A DNA stretch of 64,000 nucleotides from positions 28,965 to 92,964 of the forward strand of contig DF237310.1 in assembly GCA_000708835.1 (NCBI GenBank), in the 5' to 3' direction. Made by a program: the position numbers and the translations under genes. Of this stretch, positions 35,401-48,600 are shown piece after piece. The stretch is from Klebsormidium nitens (lineage: Eukaryota > Streptophyta > Klebsormidiophyceae > Klebsormidiales > Klebsormidiaceae). The first letter of the stretch is position 1; each line of letters starts with the position of its first letter. A model generated the notes under the pieces. It had not been told where the DNA came from and did no database searches. It saw only the letters and a program-made list of their open reading frames with translations.

Positions 35401-36208
35401 TTGTGCAGGTAGGTTGTTCCATATTGCGCCTTCTCCTTCCTTCTACGTTCGCCCGTTTGTTTCGTCTGGGCTTGCCATTCATTGAGGGTATGGGGGTTGT
35501 CGAAAAATGTTTTTGAGAACGGTTGTTCTTTTCGTCTGTGGTCGAGTTGAGAACGAGGACAACCCGCACAAAGCAGCGGGCGAAGGAGAGAAGTGGCGAC
35601 TCATGGTAGCATAGACCGAACCCCTTGCACCAATTCGGATTGTGTGGTACTCTATCATGCGGGTTACACTGACTCTAGTCGGGGTTCGTCGAGTAAAAAA
35701 CCGTGTATTGTTGCAGTCACTGCGTTTGGGGGCCGCTCGAGCCTTTGAATGGGCATTGTCCATCTCTCTTGCCTTCTTGGTTCCTGAAGGCAGGCGGACA
35801 TCCCTTTTGGACTGCTGGCTTGTCAATATATGCGTGTTCCTGGTAATGTCCGCCTTGGGCTCGATGAAATTGGATGATGCGCGCCCTCTTCGTGATGGAC
35901 AAATTAGACCACATCTTTTCGCCGCGCTTGAGATCCAATCTTCAAATGAGAGATCCGAAACACGAGACTTCGTCTTTATCAAAAGGGTCCTTCTGTAGAC
36001 ATAGAGATGACGTTTATTATTGATATATTATACGAGTCGAGTCTCATGTCAAGCGATTGTCAGCTTCTGAAGGCCCTCTTAACCTGTTCCTTTGCAGAAA
36101 AAGATGGCGAACGTTATCAAAAAAGCCGGGGTAAAAGGCCAAATTTGCATGATTGTTTTTTTACTCGTCCTCTTCATCGTTCTAGTAATTTTAGTTTTTG
36201 AGACGTGA
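32483..36208 (+). CDS. SYP61: SYP61-like Qc-SNARE (syntaxin 6/10 family)
   Basis: Six exons join in phase: 32483-32533, 32717-32830, 33468-33581, 34426-34607, 35252-35408, 36098-36208; the product is 242 residues. MSAQDPFYLVKEE opens the syntaxin-6 N-terminal domain, which continues through WEGLSTGSAERDRL and VDELEKAINVAERDPARF. The SNARE motif covers about 155-210 (DLDELERGIANIG, HDELSEQDLIMDEL); Q184 is the zero-layer glutamine. A tail anchor of about 18 hydrophobic residues (IVFLLVLFIVLVILVF) ends the protein, followed by ET. SYP61 works at the trans-Golgi network/early endosome in membrane fusion. Intron 3 holds an echo of the exon 4 acceptor at 34194. Confidence 0.93.
34194..34230 (+). 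repeat. acceptor-side echo of SYP61-like exon 4
   Basis: CTGCAGGTGGTTAGGATACG and AGGGGTGGTGAAGA match the real acceptor and exon start at 34420 (CTGCAGGTCGAGAGGATACG, ACGGGTGGTGAAGA), 226 bp upstream. The AG acceptor is intact. Confidence 0.85.
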
Positions 36209-38214
36209 TTTCAGAGGCAAGTTGAGTCCATTCCGATACATACAGACAGAGTGTAATATGTTGTCGTTGATCATTTGCGCATGCTTGTTTCGTTTGGACA
36301 TGTCTTCAACCAAATAGACTCTGCCAATCCACAAAGGAACTCGGTATTGGCTGCGGATGCCTGCCAAATGACGGCCGTGCCCCTTTGTGTAATGGCGAAT
36401 GTAGTCTGACCTAGATCAAGTCGAAGAAGGCTTGTAGCTATGTCATTCTATCAAGAGCAGCGGATAAATCTCGGTAGCATGGATTTCTGAGATGAATCCC
36501 AAACAACCTTCCCATAAAATATGATTGTTTATATGTAATTGTCCGCAGATGAACATTCACCTAGCTAAACATTCAGCCATACCATCTTCTTGTATTGGTG
36601 CAAGCTCCGCCGCGTCTCACTACAGCCGAGCCGACTCGGGGATTCTATACATATAATTTGTACTGTATTAGAGTTAATCAGTACGAATATCCACTTGCAC
36701 TCCTAGCTGCCAAGACAATCCGCTCAGCCCCTCGGATTAGCTGCACACCAACAACACAATGTACTAATGATAGACGTTGTATTATCGATATAGCTTGTCC
36801 TAGCTAGATTGCCACCTAGGGTAATCCAAAGGCTCTATGCAAACATGGCCGCGTTGGATACGATGCGAGTTCCCTTGATATTGATGATGTAATTTGAGTT
36901 CCCAACATTAAAAAGCATTGGCATCAAGAAGGATATAAGAATGATGAAGCGAAGGGAGCATAGAAGCATGAGCTGTATGCATAAAGACGTCTTCAAGATT
37001 GCAAGTTTATCGTCCCGACTCCCACGGCATTATAGGGTTTTGATAATAGGTAGAGAAGTTCTGAAGTTCAATCCTCAGACAACAGGTACCTTAGGTAGCA
37101 TCACAACTTCTACAGGGCAGATTCAGAATCGGCAGAACGATCCTGGTCAGTGGACGCTGTAGCGGCGGCGTAGCCAATGCCTCCGCTTGCGCAGCGCGCC
37201 CGTGCAGCCAATGATTAAACGCACGCGTGACACCACGGTCCACCCGTCCGGGCCCCGGGGCCGTGACCCACCGGTGACCGTATACCATATAAAATCAAGA
37301 TTACCTACTCCGTATGTCGTACGGTCCGCAATGTGACTGGACTCTGGTTGTCTAGGCCCAGGGTGGTGCTCGGGGGATCGAAAACATTACAAACCTTTAG
37401 GCTTTAACCAAGAATTCACACGCGCTGTTACCTGTACCGAGTTCGATAGCCACTTTACTGAGAACACGGTTTCAATACCCCGAATCCACCCCCTCTTTCT
37501 TCCAGGCACTTTCTTTGGTCAATTCATGGGACCAAGAGAACATCCGTACTACCTTAGCCCTTTTAAAAGTCAACGTCAATGATTAAACATCCCCGTCGGG
37601 CCCCGGTCCATCCGACTCCACATGGAGAGGACAGGGAGTGCCATAGACTCTATACCGCCAGGGCCCATTCCTGCTATATGGGTAGATCGAGCTCTATCAT
37701 TTGGAGTCTACCGGTAAACTTGTATATGCCACTCATGAGGGATCAAATGTCTGACCTCAGGAGTCAGGGCTTGATTTTCGCTGCATCAGTGAGCGGTCGC
37801 AGCGGGTCGCAGAGACGTCGTCTACTAGATACCTTCAACTTTGTAGGTACATCACAAGTTACTATGGTTTCTATCAGTGTTGGACTAAATCATGCATTAT
37901 CAGCCTGTGCAAAGCTTCCCCTAACTCTGGTCTGCGGGGGGTCCTGCGTCACTGCCTGTCTCTGCGCTGCCATGGGCCCTGCAGGAGCTCATCAACTTGT
38001 ACAGAAAAGTGACCCTACAGTTTCAGTCGGGTTTCAGTCGGAGGCAAAAGCATTGAGCCATAATGCAGGACGTCAGAATAGCTCTGCGTTGGAAGAGCAG
38101 GTGCTGATTATGTGAACAGCTCTGTTCCAACCCGCTGTCCGCATTCAATTGTTCTCTTGTCACAAAATCGGAAGTTGCTCAGAGCAAAGGCGGCGTTGAA
38201 GAACCGCCGCGACC
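36209..38214. other. intergenic, promoter side of the kinase gene
   Basis: No recognisable gene is seen. A block CAATGATTAAAC followed by GGTCCA and GGGCCCCGG occurs at about 37209-37260 and, rearranged, at about 37577-37612. The frame at 37579-38115 has no recognisable domain. Confidence 0.45.
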
Positions 38215-41200
38215 ATGGCGGACCCCCTTGCAATCCTAGATTTGTGCCTAAACATCATGGATAGGTTGCAAGCCGCAGCAAGGGCGGTGGAGTTCTCAAA
38301 AAAGCAATGCATTCGGGCAGCAACTAGAGTGGCCGAGTACAAACACCGTCTGGTGGAGTGGCGGCGCCATCGGCTTGGAGATCCGGGCTCTGATTTGCTA
38401 CAGCGGATGCATGCCTTGCAAAGGTTGGAAGCCACGCTGCGGGAGGGGATCCTGCTGATAGAAACGTTTGGGAAGCAACGGTACCTGATCAGGCTGCTCC
38501 ATAGAGACGTGAATGCAGAGGGGTTTGAGACGTTCCATCAGAACCTGGACGAGTGCATCAGGGACATCACGCTCGATGTCGTCATGGAGGCAGCTGCCGC
38601 GGGGAGGGCGCACGAGGCGGAGAGGGGGCTGAGGGAACAATGTGCCAGGGAGGACAGGCAGGAGCTCAAGCAACAGATGCTTGAGCTCAAAGAAAAGTTG
38701 TTGTCTGAGGCTGGGCACAGACGGAGCGAGCAGGACAGGAACCAAGAGAAGCTGGCGCAGGAGATAGTCAATCGGCTTGATGCACGTGCATCGGAGCCTG
38801 GCCAAGATCTGGCCGTCCTCCAATTGAAGAGGCAAGACGTCCAGTACGAAGGGTGCTTAGTGCTTGGACATGGGGGGTTTGGTATAGTGTACCGGGGCCG
38901 GTATCTGAATGACGAGTGGGTGGCTGTAAAGGCGGTGGAGTGCAACCGGCCGGCGGCTCAGGGAAAAGTAATCAGGGCTCTCATGGAGGAAGCCAGGCTG
39001 TGCTTTAAGGCAAGGCACAGTCGAGTGGTGCAGCTTCTAGGGGTCTGCACGGACGAGTCGCCGTACCTTTTGGTTATGGAGTGCCTTGCCGGAACTCTAG
39101 AGAAACTCATGAGAAGGCGGCCGTCTCCTCCTTTCAGTGTGGCGGAGAGTGTGGGGATACTGCTGCAGATCGCAGAGGGCGTTCAGTTCCTGCACAGGCA
39201 GGACATAGCCCACCGAGACCTCAAACCGGCAAACATCCTTGTTGAGGATCTAGACGCGGAGCATATCAAAATCAAGCTCTGTGATTTTGGCCTGGCCAAG
39301 GTCAAGCGGGAGACTTCTCTTGCCACGTCAAAGGTGGGGACTGGTTGCTACCGTGCACCAGAGTGTCAGTCAGACGCAGCCGGCAGATACCAGGCACGAG
39401 CAGCTGACATCTATAGCTTTGGCGTGACGACCTATGAGGTGCTGACTGGGGAGTGGCCCGCCGACCTCGTGACTCAACTCGGACGAGCAGCGGCAATCGC
39501 AAAGATGGTAGAAACCGTCCGCTCCGCGTGCGGCGCTGAGCTTGCAAATCTTGTGAGCGATTGCTGCCAGCACGAACCAAACTTGCGGCCGGCTAACTTT
39601 GGCTTTGTCTGCACGAGACTCAAGCTGGCAAGGGACAGCCTCCTGGATCCGGTCGGGCTCGCGCGCCGCTTACAGGACAGCGTCCACATTGGCGAGGCCG
39701 TTGAGGCTGACTCTCTTGCGTCCCCCTCAGGTAAGCCAAACTCCTCTACTTTAAAGGTGACAATGGGCGCTTCTGTTCAGGCATCCTTTCATGTGTAATT
39801 GGCTTAAAATGCAGAGGCATCTGAAGGGGCAACAGAATCCAAGGAGGATCTCTGTCTTACATGTGGGGGTATTGATCATTCGAAAGTACGCGTCAAAGAC
39901 AACGTAAGCAGTCGTCAAAAACATCATTCCTGATCCGCTCTGCAAGAAGGGCCTGCCTTCTGCGAATCGCTCAAAGTCAGCACAGGCCCGCTGCACGCTC
40001 CATGAAAAAGTGCTGAAAAGAAGCTTGCGGTTTGCACTTTCAGGGGTTGCAAGCGAGACCTCGAGGAGCGGTGGCGCTTCATCGGCGCACGCTGACCAGG
40101 TCGGAAACTTGTCCCAGCCGCCATCCTACAAGACACCGGCAGCTTCTCCACGGTCAACCCTGCAGCCTGCAATCAGTAGTAGAGGTAAGTCATCGAGGAG
40201 GAATGATGATGCTCCCTCTCACATGTTACTCCGATCTGTTGTCCCCTCCCAACAGCTTTTTCCTCTGAGTTTCACCATTCCAATCTTCTGCCGGCAACCC
40301 CAGGCTGGGATGAAAAGTTAGCTGCTTTCGGTACGGAAACAACCCAAACTTCTAAATAAAGATATCTGATACTGAGGGTCACAAGGATGAGGGGAGTGGG
40401 GAGAAGTCCTGAGAGTTTAAGAAGTGGGTCTGTCGAGTTGTTTTTATTCCAGGAAACTTGGCGGTCCATCGTTGTTCCCTTTGATAGAGCTGCACTTTGC
40501 GGTGTCGTTTTGCTTTGAAGAAAGCGCTGTTCCTACCAAAACACATGGCTGTCTATGATGTCCCCCATGCCCATCCTCACCCCTAATTGTTCCACAATTG
40601 CATTTGTATCTAAACCACCTTTGATTTCTGATCGATTTGTGGACACACCAAGCGACAGGATTGGGCAGCGTGGCCTCCTTGACACTTCTTTGAAAGTCAA
40701 GGCCGAAAGCGGATCATATCGATGTTCATGTTGAAAAGGAGCAACTCATCAAGCAGACATAGTTCTTTGAAGAGAGAACCATGAAGCTGCGCAATCAGGC
40801 ACGTGCATGCAGACGTTCCTCCAAACGTCTGTCACTTAATCCTGATTCAGAAGAAAGGGAGCGGGCCGCTTTCGAGACGTGGAGGAAGACTGTCGGGAGC
40901 GACGGAGAGGCGACGTGGGAGCGCTTCTGGGAGCTGTTCGAGGGCGACCTCCACATCTGGGACGACGAAGAACGAGCCCGGTTCCAGGACCAGGTTTGCC
41001 GTAGCCCTGTTGCCCCGACAATCAAGAGAGCGGAGTGGGTCCGGGCGGTTGGCTCGAGCGCGAGCGCGATTGACTTCTGGAAGAGCGCGAAGCAGAGGAG
41101 GTGGTCGCCTGCGGGCTTGGCGCGGGGACAAACGGACGGGCAGTGGACCCACAAAGTCGAGGCGCCCGCGGGCGCGTTCATTGTCCAGTGGAAGGTGACG

Positions 41201-41559
41201 ACGAGGCAGACGGGCGCCGTGTGTACGGGGAGGAGACGTTCACGATCGACACGGTGGTTGGGATCCAGGGGAAGACGGGCAGTGGGCAGTGGCTGGATCT
41301 GCTAGGAATCGCGGACGCTGGGGCGGGCAAAACACTCCCCGAGCAACCGGACGGGTTCGCTCGAGTGACTGGGAGGGCAGGTGGCTGGCTGACCAACTTC
41401 ATGGGCGTTGGTGCCGTCCGTGACTCGCCGTGGGAGGATTCCGGAGAGCGGGCCGGCTTGACCCCGAGCAGCAGAGTCGTGGGCTACCAGATGCGGGTGA
41501 CCGGTAGTTACGCCGAGACGGTTCGGTTCCTGTTTGCAGAGCCAGTCCGGACTGTTTGA
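38215..41559 (+). CDS. protein kinase with MLKL-like N-terminal bundle; frameshifted C-terminal module
   Basis: Exon 1 (38215-39730) encodes 505 residues. Residues 1-130 form a helical bundle with KKQCIRAATRVAEYKHR and LEATLREGILLIETFGKQ, like the MLKL/plant-MLKL N-terminal domain. A coiled coil follows (about 140-200). The kinase domain has GHGGFGIVYRG (from about 217), K239 in VAVKAV, HRDLKPAN (H333, D335), DFG (D357) and GTGCYRAPE, so it looks active. Exon 2 (39815-39868) and exon 3 (40044-40184) are phase-1 symmetrical linkers. Exon 4 begins at 40851 and encodes FETWRKTVGSDGEATWERFW and, in another frame, a Gly-rich beta-like end (WLDLLGIADAG, GYQMRVTGSYAETVRFLF) stopping at 41559. The switch of frame falls near the GTGTGT at 41219-41224. 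Family role: MLKL-like proteins act in regulated cell death or immunity; here that is inference. Confidence 0.8.
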
Positions 41560-42612
41560 CGGTCTGGTCGGGGGTAGATGTCAATGATATAGGTGGGTTC
41601 TACAGAAAGCGTTGAAAATACATGACGGTATTGTACGGGGATTGTGTGTATAAGTACTAAGTAATAGCGCGTTGATTGGAGTTTAGCGAAACTTCTTAGT
41701 AGCTCGTCAAGTAGTTGGTCACTAACGATGATATAGCCAGGCGTGTTTCTGCACGGGATCGTCAAAGTTGAGAACAGTACGGGTATACAAGATTGATCAC
41801 ATGCAATCACCTTTCATGCTACCGTCCATATACAAAGGCAATGTCTTGTCCAGTCCAAGCTGTGCCTGACATTGCAGGGGGTCGCCCGAGGGGCATGGGC
41901 ATCCGCCGGATAACATTGTGGCGGTAATTCATTTGCAATCAAGGCGGTTTTGTGCAAGTATATAGAGACATATAGCCGGGGGCCCGGACACGGCAGAGAT
42001 CAGATTGAGTGCTACAACCGTCGTGACATGAAGCTGTCAGAGACTGAGTACGTGTATTTGTATGATGCCGCCGTATAGGTCTTAAGCAATGATTGTGCGC
42101 AAGTGCTAGGTCCGGTTTGCACCGTCATGGACCGCATGACCGCGTCCGATTGAAGACCATACGAGTCCCCTGATGTATATCTCAATCAAGATTTGAGCGG
42201 CCCGTTTGCATGGATACGTGGTTCTACCGGCCTTGTCGATTGCAACAACTCAAGATATATATGCAATGACAACGCACATGCATACCTATTGATATATAAT
42301 GATCAGTGCCATGCAGTCAATCATTGCGCATGCATGTACTTCTACTAACATAGTATATGCCCAGGTCGTATCCTCTCGCATTAATACGTGCTAAGTTCGA
42401 ATGCGCCAGATGACGATTTGTGCAGATTAAAATAACGGCGCGAACAAGACGTGCAGATGACGTGGCACCTGACAGTGGTATCATTTGAGGACTGCCTGAC
42501 TCCATAGTGCCAGATAATTAGCACATGCCTCCCGAGTCGCCAGAGAAGTTCTCCTCCCATTTAACCAACACCTTTTCCCAACTAAAGCGCGCCAACAACT
42601 AAGCGCGTAAGA
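41560..42612. other. intergenic region between convergent genes
   Basis: It holds the 3' ends of the kinase and C2-GRAM-VASt genes and AT-rich text. No gene or element is supported. Confidence 0.5.
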
Positions 42613-45600
42613 CTAAACGTCTGCAATAGGAGCAGCGAGCTCAATGCTCTCGCCCTCAATAGCCGCCTCCACAAGGCGGAACTCCGTAACGGACACGTCC
42701 CGACCTAGAAACTCATCTTGTACCGGGACCTCGTTTGGTCCCGAAGCCTGCGCCTCGGCACGCCGGGCCGGGACGTCAACTTTCAACCGGTCGAGCTCCT
42801 GCTTCGCGAGCTTGAGCCACAAACTCCAGTCGTCTTTGCACTGATCAGGAAACAGAAACATCAAGCGTCGGAGGCAGTGGTAGACCCCACAAAGGATTTG
42901 TTGGAGACGGCATTGCTGAAAAACTGTCGACCCGATGCCCGCTGAAGGTCGCAAAGTTAGGGTAAAATCGGACCATCCGTTTTAGACGCAGAACTTCCAC
43001 TTCGAAGCGAACAGCTCGACGAGATTGGAGGCGGGGCAGCAGGGGTGCTGGCGCGGCTTGTGGTGGAAAGGTCAGCTTCTCAATGATAGGCCACGCAATT
43101 GCAATTGATTTGGATCTACATGCAGTTTGAGCAGTAACCAGCGAGCCTCGCGGTCTCCAAAGTTTCATCGGACCTATTAACGATTACCGCAAGATCGGAG
43201 ACCGATTCGCGGAGTTTCATTGCAACAATTCACGATTATTGCAAGATCGGAAACCGGTTCGCGACGAGAAAAAAACAGAGTGCGACGAGCCCATTTTTGC
43301 GGAGTGGCCCACCTCGGCCAAGGCGCCGCTGCGAATCTTGCCCGCGAGCATGAAGAACTTCTTGAAGTGGACGCCCGTGTAAGCGGTGACGTCACACGAA
43401 GACGGGCCGGCTGTCTTCACGATGAACTTATTTTGCACCTGCAGCAGCAGAGGCAAACAATTGAACAGTCGATCAAAACAAGGCCTTTGAAGAAGTCTGG
43501 TAACACAACAGATAGGCACGACGAGCAGAGTCCGCAGACTCTCTCTTGGTCTCAAGCTTTTCTCCCTTTGACTCTCTCTTGGTCTCAAGCTTTTTTCCCT
43601 TTGACTTGAAAACTACGTTGAACAGCCTCCAAGATCAGGTGAAATCTCAAGAGCCTACGATCAGCCGGGAAGCAAACGTGTGAAGGTCGTCTGACGTGTG
43701 CAGATCCGTTTGTGAATATTCTCGAATTGTCACCATAAGCGGAGCCTGGAATCACTTCCCGAATGAAAGCACGTGCAATTACCAGTCTATCAGCAAAAAC
43801 TTTCAACCTGCCAGGATCCATGAGTCTCGATCTGACGGCATCTTTAAGGGTTGCTCCTGTTGTGCACAGGCCACCTGTCAAGGGTATGAAGAAGAGTCTC
43901 GTTGTTTGCAGACCCACCTCGAAGAACGAGGCAAACGGGATGTCGTGGGCTTGCGAGATGACCTCCAGCGTCTGCAGGACAGATCCAGCGAGGTGTCAAG
44001 ACAACTCAAAAGGGACCATCGGTTGGTCTTACCTGACAACGACATAGGTTAGGAGTAGACGGATAAGACATCAGCAGCTCTCTCATTCAAATGGGCGACG
44101 TCGAACGGAGCACACTGCTTAACTCCGCTGTCCCCTTGCGGAAAGCAGAACGCGAGATCCGCAAGGGAAAAGAGAAAGTAGTTGACTTAATCTCTAAAGA
44201 CGCTTTACAGTCTGGCGGCCAATTAAGAATCGCGCGGTCTCTTTGACCGCATGACCTGAAGCTTTTAAAGCCTTGCTCTGTTTTACTGGTATCAGTTGGG
44301 AGGGAAACACTCGACAATCTGCAGCCTCCTTCCTGTTTCAGATGCTCAGATATCTCAAACCCCCTAGATTCGCCGGTAAGGAGCATTTAACCCAGAATTT
44401 AACCCAGTGACAAACCCTAAGACCGCAAGTCTTGAAACTTCGACGCTGTGACTTGACGCACTGACGGTATCTAGAAGCAGAGTCCTAGTCTGGCACGTTA
44501 TGGATCACGTGCAACCGCCATCGAGTCTTGACTCCTGAATATCACCCTTTCTTGGAATGGGAAAGGGCCAGACGCAGGTGCCCCACAACCAACGACGGAG
44601 ACCATCGAACCCTATATCCCAACAAATACCATTGTGAGATCGCTCCCCACGGAACTGTTCACACTCGTTAAACAGGACTGCTGCTTCAATTCCCGCAACT
44701 CGTAAAACCCAGGGCGCGAAGTGCGTCGCCTTACATAGAGCCAGAAGCTTGAAACGCCGGACTGAAAAATTCTAATACACCCAACATTTCAAGCATCCCA
44801 TAGTGACGTCACTGACCAGGACCTGATCCCGCTCGTCGTACATAACCTGCCGTTCCAATTCTGCAAGCTCGAAATGTTGGGAGCAGAACGCGTCCGCTTT
44901 CCAGAAACTCAACGCCCCCGGAACGCAAGACTTAGTAAGCCTTCACTTCGAACCGCTAAAACCTAAGACCCCTAAAAAGATTGTCACGATGACGTCACTC
45001 ACCAGGACCTGATCCCGCTCGTCATACATGACGTGCTGCCAGTCGGTCATGGCGCTGTCGTAGGGGCACATGGGGCTGGTGCACAGGAACCGGAACGTCA
45101 CCTTGCGGACGAGCCCCCCGTACTGCTCCGACGGCTGCCACCGCTCCGCCTGCAGAAACAGAATCCGAGACTTCACCCCTTTGAAGGTTCGCCCTCCGCC
45201 TTTTCCCCCCGCCTTTTACTTCCCAGAGTGGCTCTCTTTGGCCGTTGCCGTTTGCCTCATCAATGCCCTCTGGGCTTGCTCCCTGCTTCGCTTATCAGAA
45301 AGACATATCCCTGCTGAGTTGCTGAATTGGAATGAAAGGTCTGTACAAGGGGGCGATGGGAGGGCTGCGCTCGACCAAGCCCCGCGCGAAGCATCTCGCG
45401 GTCCACAGGCCCCGGCTTTAAGGACTTGGGCCAATTATGATCGATTATCTCGCGGATAAAAAGTGCGCTGGCCTAATCGTACTTCGCGATCATCGCGAAA
45501 AGAAAAAAGAGACGCTTTATAAAGGATGGTAGACGAACAAAAAGTTGACAATAAAACACTCTTGTTCATCATTCAAATAGCCTGAAATTTCGCTGCTGAG

Positions 45601-48600
45601 TTGGAAGCAACTCGTCGATTCAAAGATTTAGTATATCTACGCCTCACGAACCCAGTCGCTGACAGGTTGCTCCTGAAGGTCTCGGCTTCTGAATTCCGAG
45701 TCATCGCCCACTGATTCTGACGAGCGCAGTGTGAACTTCTCTATTGTTTCAGAAGCTCCGAGGGCTAGAGCTGACACAGACTCGTTGAAGCAGACTCCAA
45801 TCTCCATGACCAGAGCATCGTGCTGCAAAGTAGAGCGCCTCGAGTAGGGCGTATAACGACGCATAAGAATCCTACCAATTGCACAGCGGCCCCCTCTGCT
45901 TTTGTGTCGCCCAAAAATTTGCATCTAGACATTGCGTGCACCGCTGGCAAAACGTGACCGGTGCTGACGCTTTCGGCCGCTCGGTGACGAAAACGCTAGT
46001 AATCAATGACCGGGCTGACGTTGACGGCGGTCCCGATGACAGGAGAGCAACGATGAGAAACCGGCTTACCTGCAGATTCGTATCCTTCCGGCTCCCAATC
46101 CGGAACTGCTCCGTGAGGTCCGACTCGTCGCTGTAATAATAATCGAAAAAGTCCGCGGCAGTGATCGGCAACGTGTCCTGCGGAGAAGATGAAGGGCACG
46201 GAGTCATAGAGTGTAATGGCGGGTGCATCAGGCCGCAATCCTGGAAACCTCCAAGCCGAAGGCGAATGTCAATGCGAGTCTGTCAACCAGCTTCTTGTCA
46301 GGCAAATGTAGTGTTAGTCACAGGGCTCTTGAAAGACTCCCGGTCATGTTTTCTCTCGAGATGGTGGATGGCAACCCTTCGAAAGTCTTCAAAGTTGCAC
46401 GGAAGACGATTGGTACGGGCGACAAGCGGTAAAAAGAAGTCATCTGGAAGAAAGAAACCCTTCGTGGCCAGCAGATGCAGAGAGCGGAAAAAAGTCGAAG
46501 ACAAACGAAGATTGGTGGTGAATCCGAGCAGTTCTTAGTTTGCACCCTTTCGATATAATCAAGACAAAGTAGCTGCAAATCTGGAAAGACGTTCTCCGGC
46601 TCACAGGTCCTTATCCTGCAAATCAGATCGGACTTCCACATGCTACGCAATAATTTCGCACCTGTATAATCTCCGTCAGTTTCTCCTCCGACAAAAACGG
46701 CTCGAGCGCCGCCGCGGGGCGCGGCGGCGTCTTGAGCCGCTCCAACGTCACCTCCGGGGACGCCGCCACGGCCTCGGCCGCCGCTGACGTCATGTCCCGG
46801 AGGCTGCTCGCGCGCAGCAACGTGCCCCGTTCCTCGTGCGCCTGCTGCTTCTCTAGTTCGTGGTACGCTTTCTTGCTGCGCTGGAGCACGCGCCAGGCGT
46901 GGTTGCGGTTCCAGAATGAAGCGAACTTGTACTTGGCGCGGCCTGTGGGGTGAGTGTGCTGTTATTTTTGAGGCGAAAGCGGCGGGATAAGTAGGATTTG
47001 TGAGAAGACACGCAGTCGGGAGGTTTCCAATGCGTGACTGCGGTTCCGGAACGACGCGAACTTGTACTTGGCGCGGCCTGCAAAGAGAAATGAAGGAAAT
47101 TCATTGTAAGAAGTCTGATATTTACGGTTCCAAACGACGCAAACTTGTACGACGCACGGCCTGTAGGGCGGAAAAGGGCAGAGTGGTGGGAAGGTTTTCG
47201 GTGCGTGGTCGTGGACGCGAATTTGGAGCACGGCATACAAAGCGGGCGAATTGTGTGTGTGTTTGCGGTTACAGAAGGACGCGGGCTTGCACTTGACGCG
47301 GCCTGCCTGGCGAGAAGAGGGGTTTACGTGTGATGCGTTTCAATATGCTTGAAGAGAGCTCGTTGGGTTTGGAAAGAATGTTATCTACTGACAGACCTCA
47401 AACGGCGCACAAGCGTCCGAAAATTGCAAAAGCGTTGAGCAAAGAATCTCGTCAAGACATTCGGCAGACATTGGTTTGAAGGACATAGGCCGGTTTGGCA
47501 TATGAGCGAGGACAGAAAACAGGGTGTATGTACTTTCGGAACAGCGTAGATCAAAAGAGTCGGCAGCTGAAACGTCCTAGACAAAACCTAGAGATAGTCT
47601 GATGCACGATGTTCGACACAGGTATGATATCCATGTACCTCGAAGAGCTGCAAAATGGAGAAATCCTGACAAATAAAGGGTGTCAAATCTCAAATCGCAC
47701 TCACGTCATCCGGGTCCAGAAGGGGTTGGTCGTGGGAGGTACTATGTTGCACCTTGGAAGAATGCCTTGGCGACCACTTTAACGAGATGAGTGGTTTCGG
47801 GTCGCCAAACGATTGCGGGTTAAGGAAGTCCTGTCTAGAGCGAGTGGTGAGAAGCTCCAGACCGACACAAAAGGTTTTGGCTGCTAACCAGGCTGACACT
47901 GGGATTGACCAGGCTGTCAACCCTTAACCAGGCTGAAACTGAAATTGAGTCTCAGGTTATTGAACAATAAACCGGGCTTTGACCTTGTTCCTAGGCTGGT
48001 TACCGCCCAGGTCTGGTTATCGGACGCTTAACCATTTTTTAACCAGCCCTAAATCAGCCCGCAACCAACCGTGGTTAAGGGTCAGAAAACCCTGTGCAAA
48101 CTAACCAAAATAAATGTGCTTACCGTCTGGGCTGGACAAGGGGGGCACCCCATGCCCCCCCGCGCCCACTCGCAACACGATCGTAACCGCAGGGTTAATC
48201 AGAGCGTGGTAGCTCTTCCGGATCTCCTCTATGTCCTCAAAGGGTATCGTCACCTGCAGCGAAACTTCGTTCGTTGTTTTGACCAGGTTAGCGTTCAATA
48301 AGTGTTACGAAGCCAAGGAATCACGTTTCCACGTTGTTGCAACCCCAATCTGAGGTGGCAGGCAACCCGAATCTGAGGTGGCAAAGACACTCAGCCTTTG
48401 CTGCGAAGCCGGGCCAATTTCAAGAGCAGTTTTCGCTGCTGACTGGGGCTGCTGCTGCTTACTCTGGAAGAAACCAGACTACTACGCTTTGACTAGTAGC
48501 TCGCAAAGGTCATGTGCTGTCATGTTGTTAACGACGAGCCTTCCTGAAATTAAGATTGACCCTGCAAAGTGCGACTATTTTTCCGAAGTTATCGTGGATA

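Noticed and set aside
37579-38115. 178-codon frame upstream of the kinase gene
   Set aside because: Composition is mixed, no domain is seen, and it overlaps repeated non-coding text.
40795-41181. 128-codon antisense frame over the kinase C-terminal module
   Set aside because: GC-rich shadow of the plus-strand coding sequence.
45637-45924. 95-codon minus-strand frame inside the C2-GRAM-VASt gene
   Set aside because: The exons at 46070 and 45149 join in phase without it, and it has no domain.
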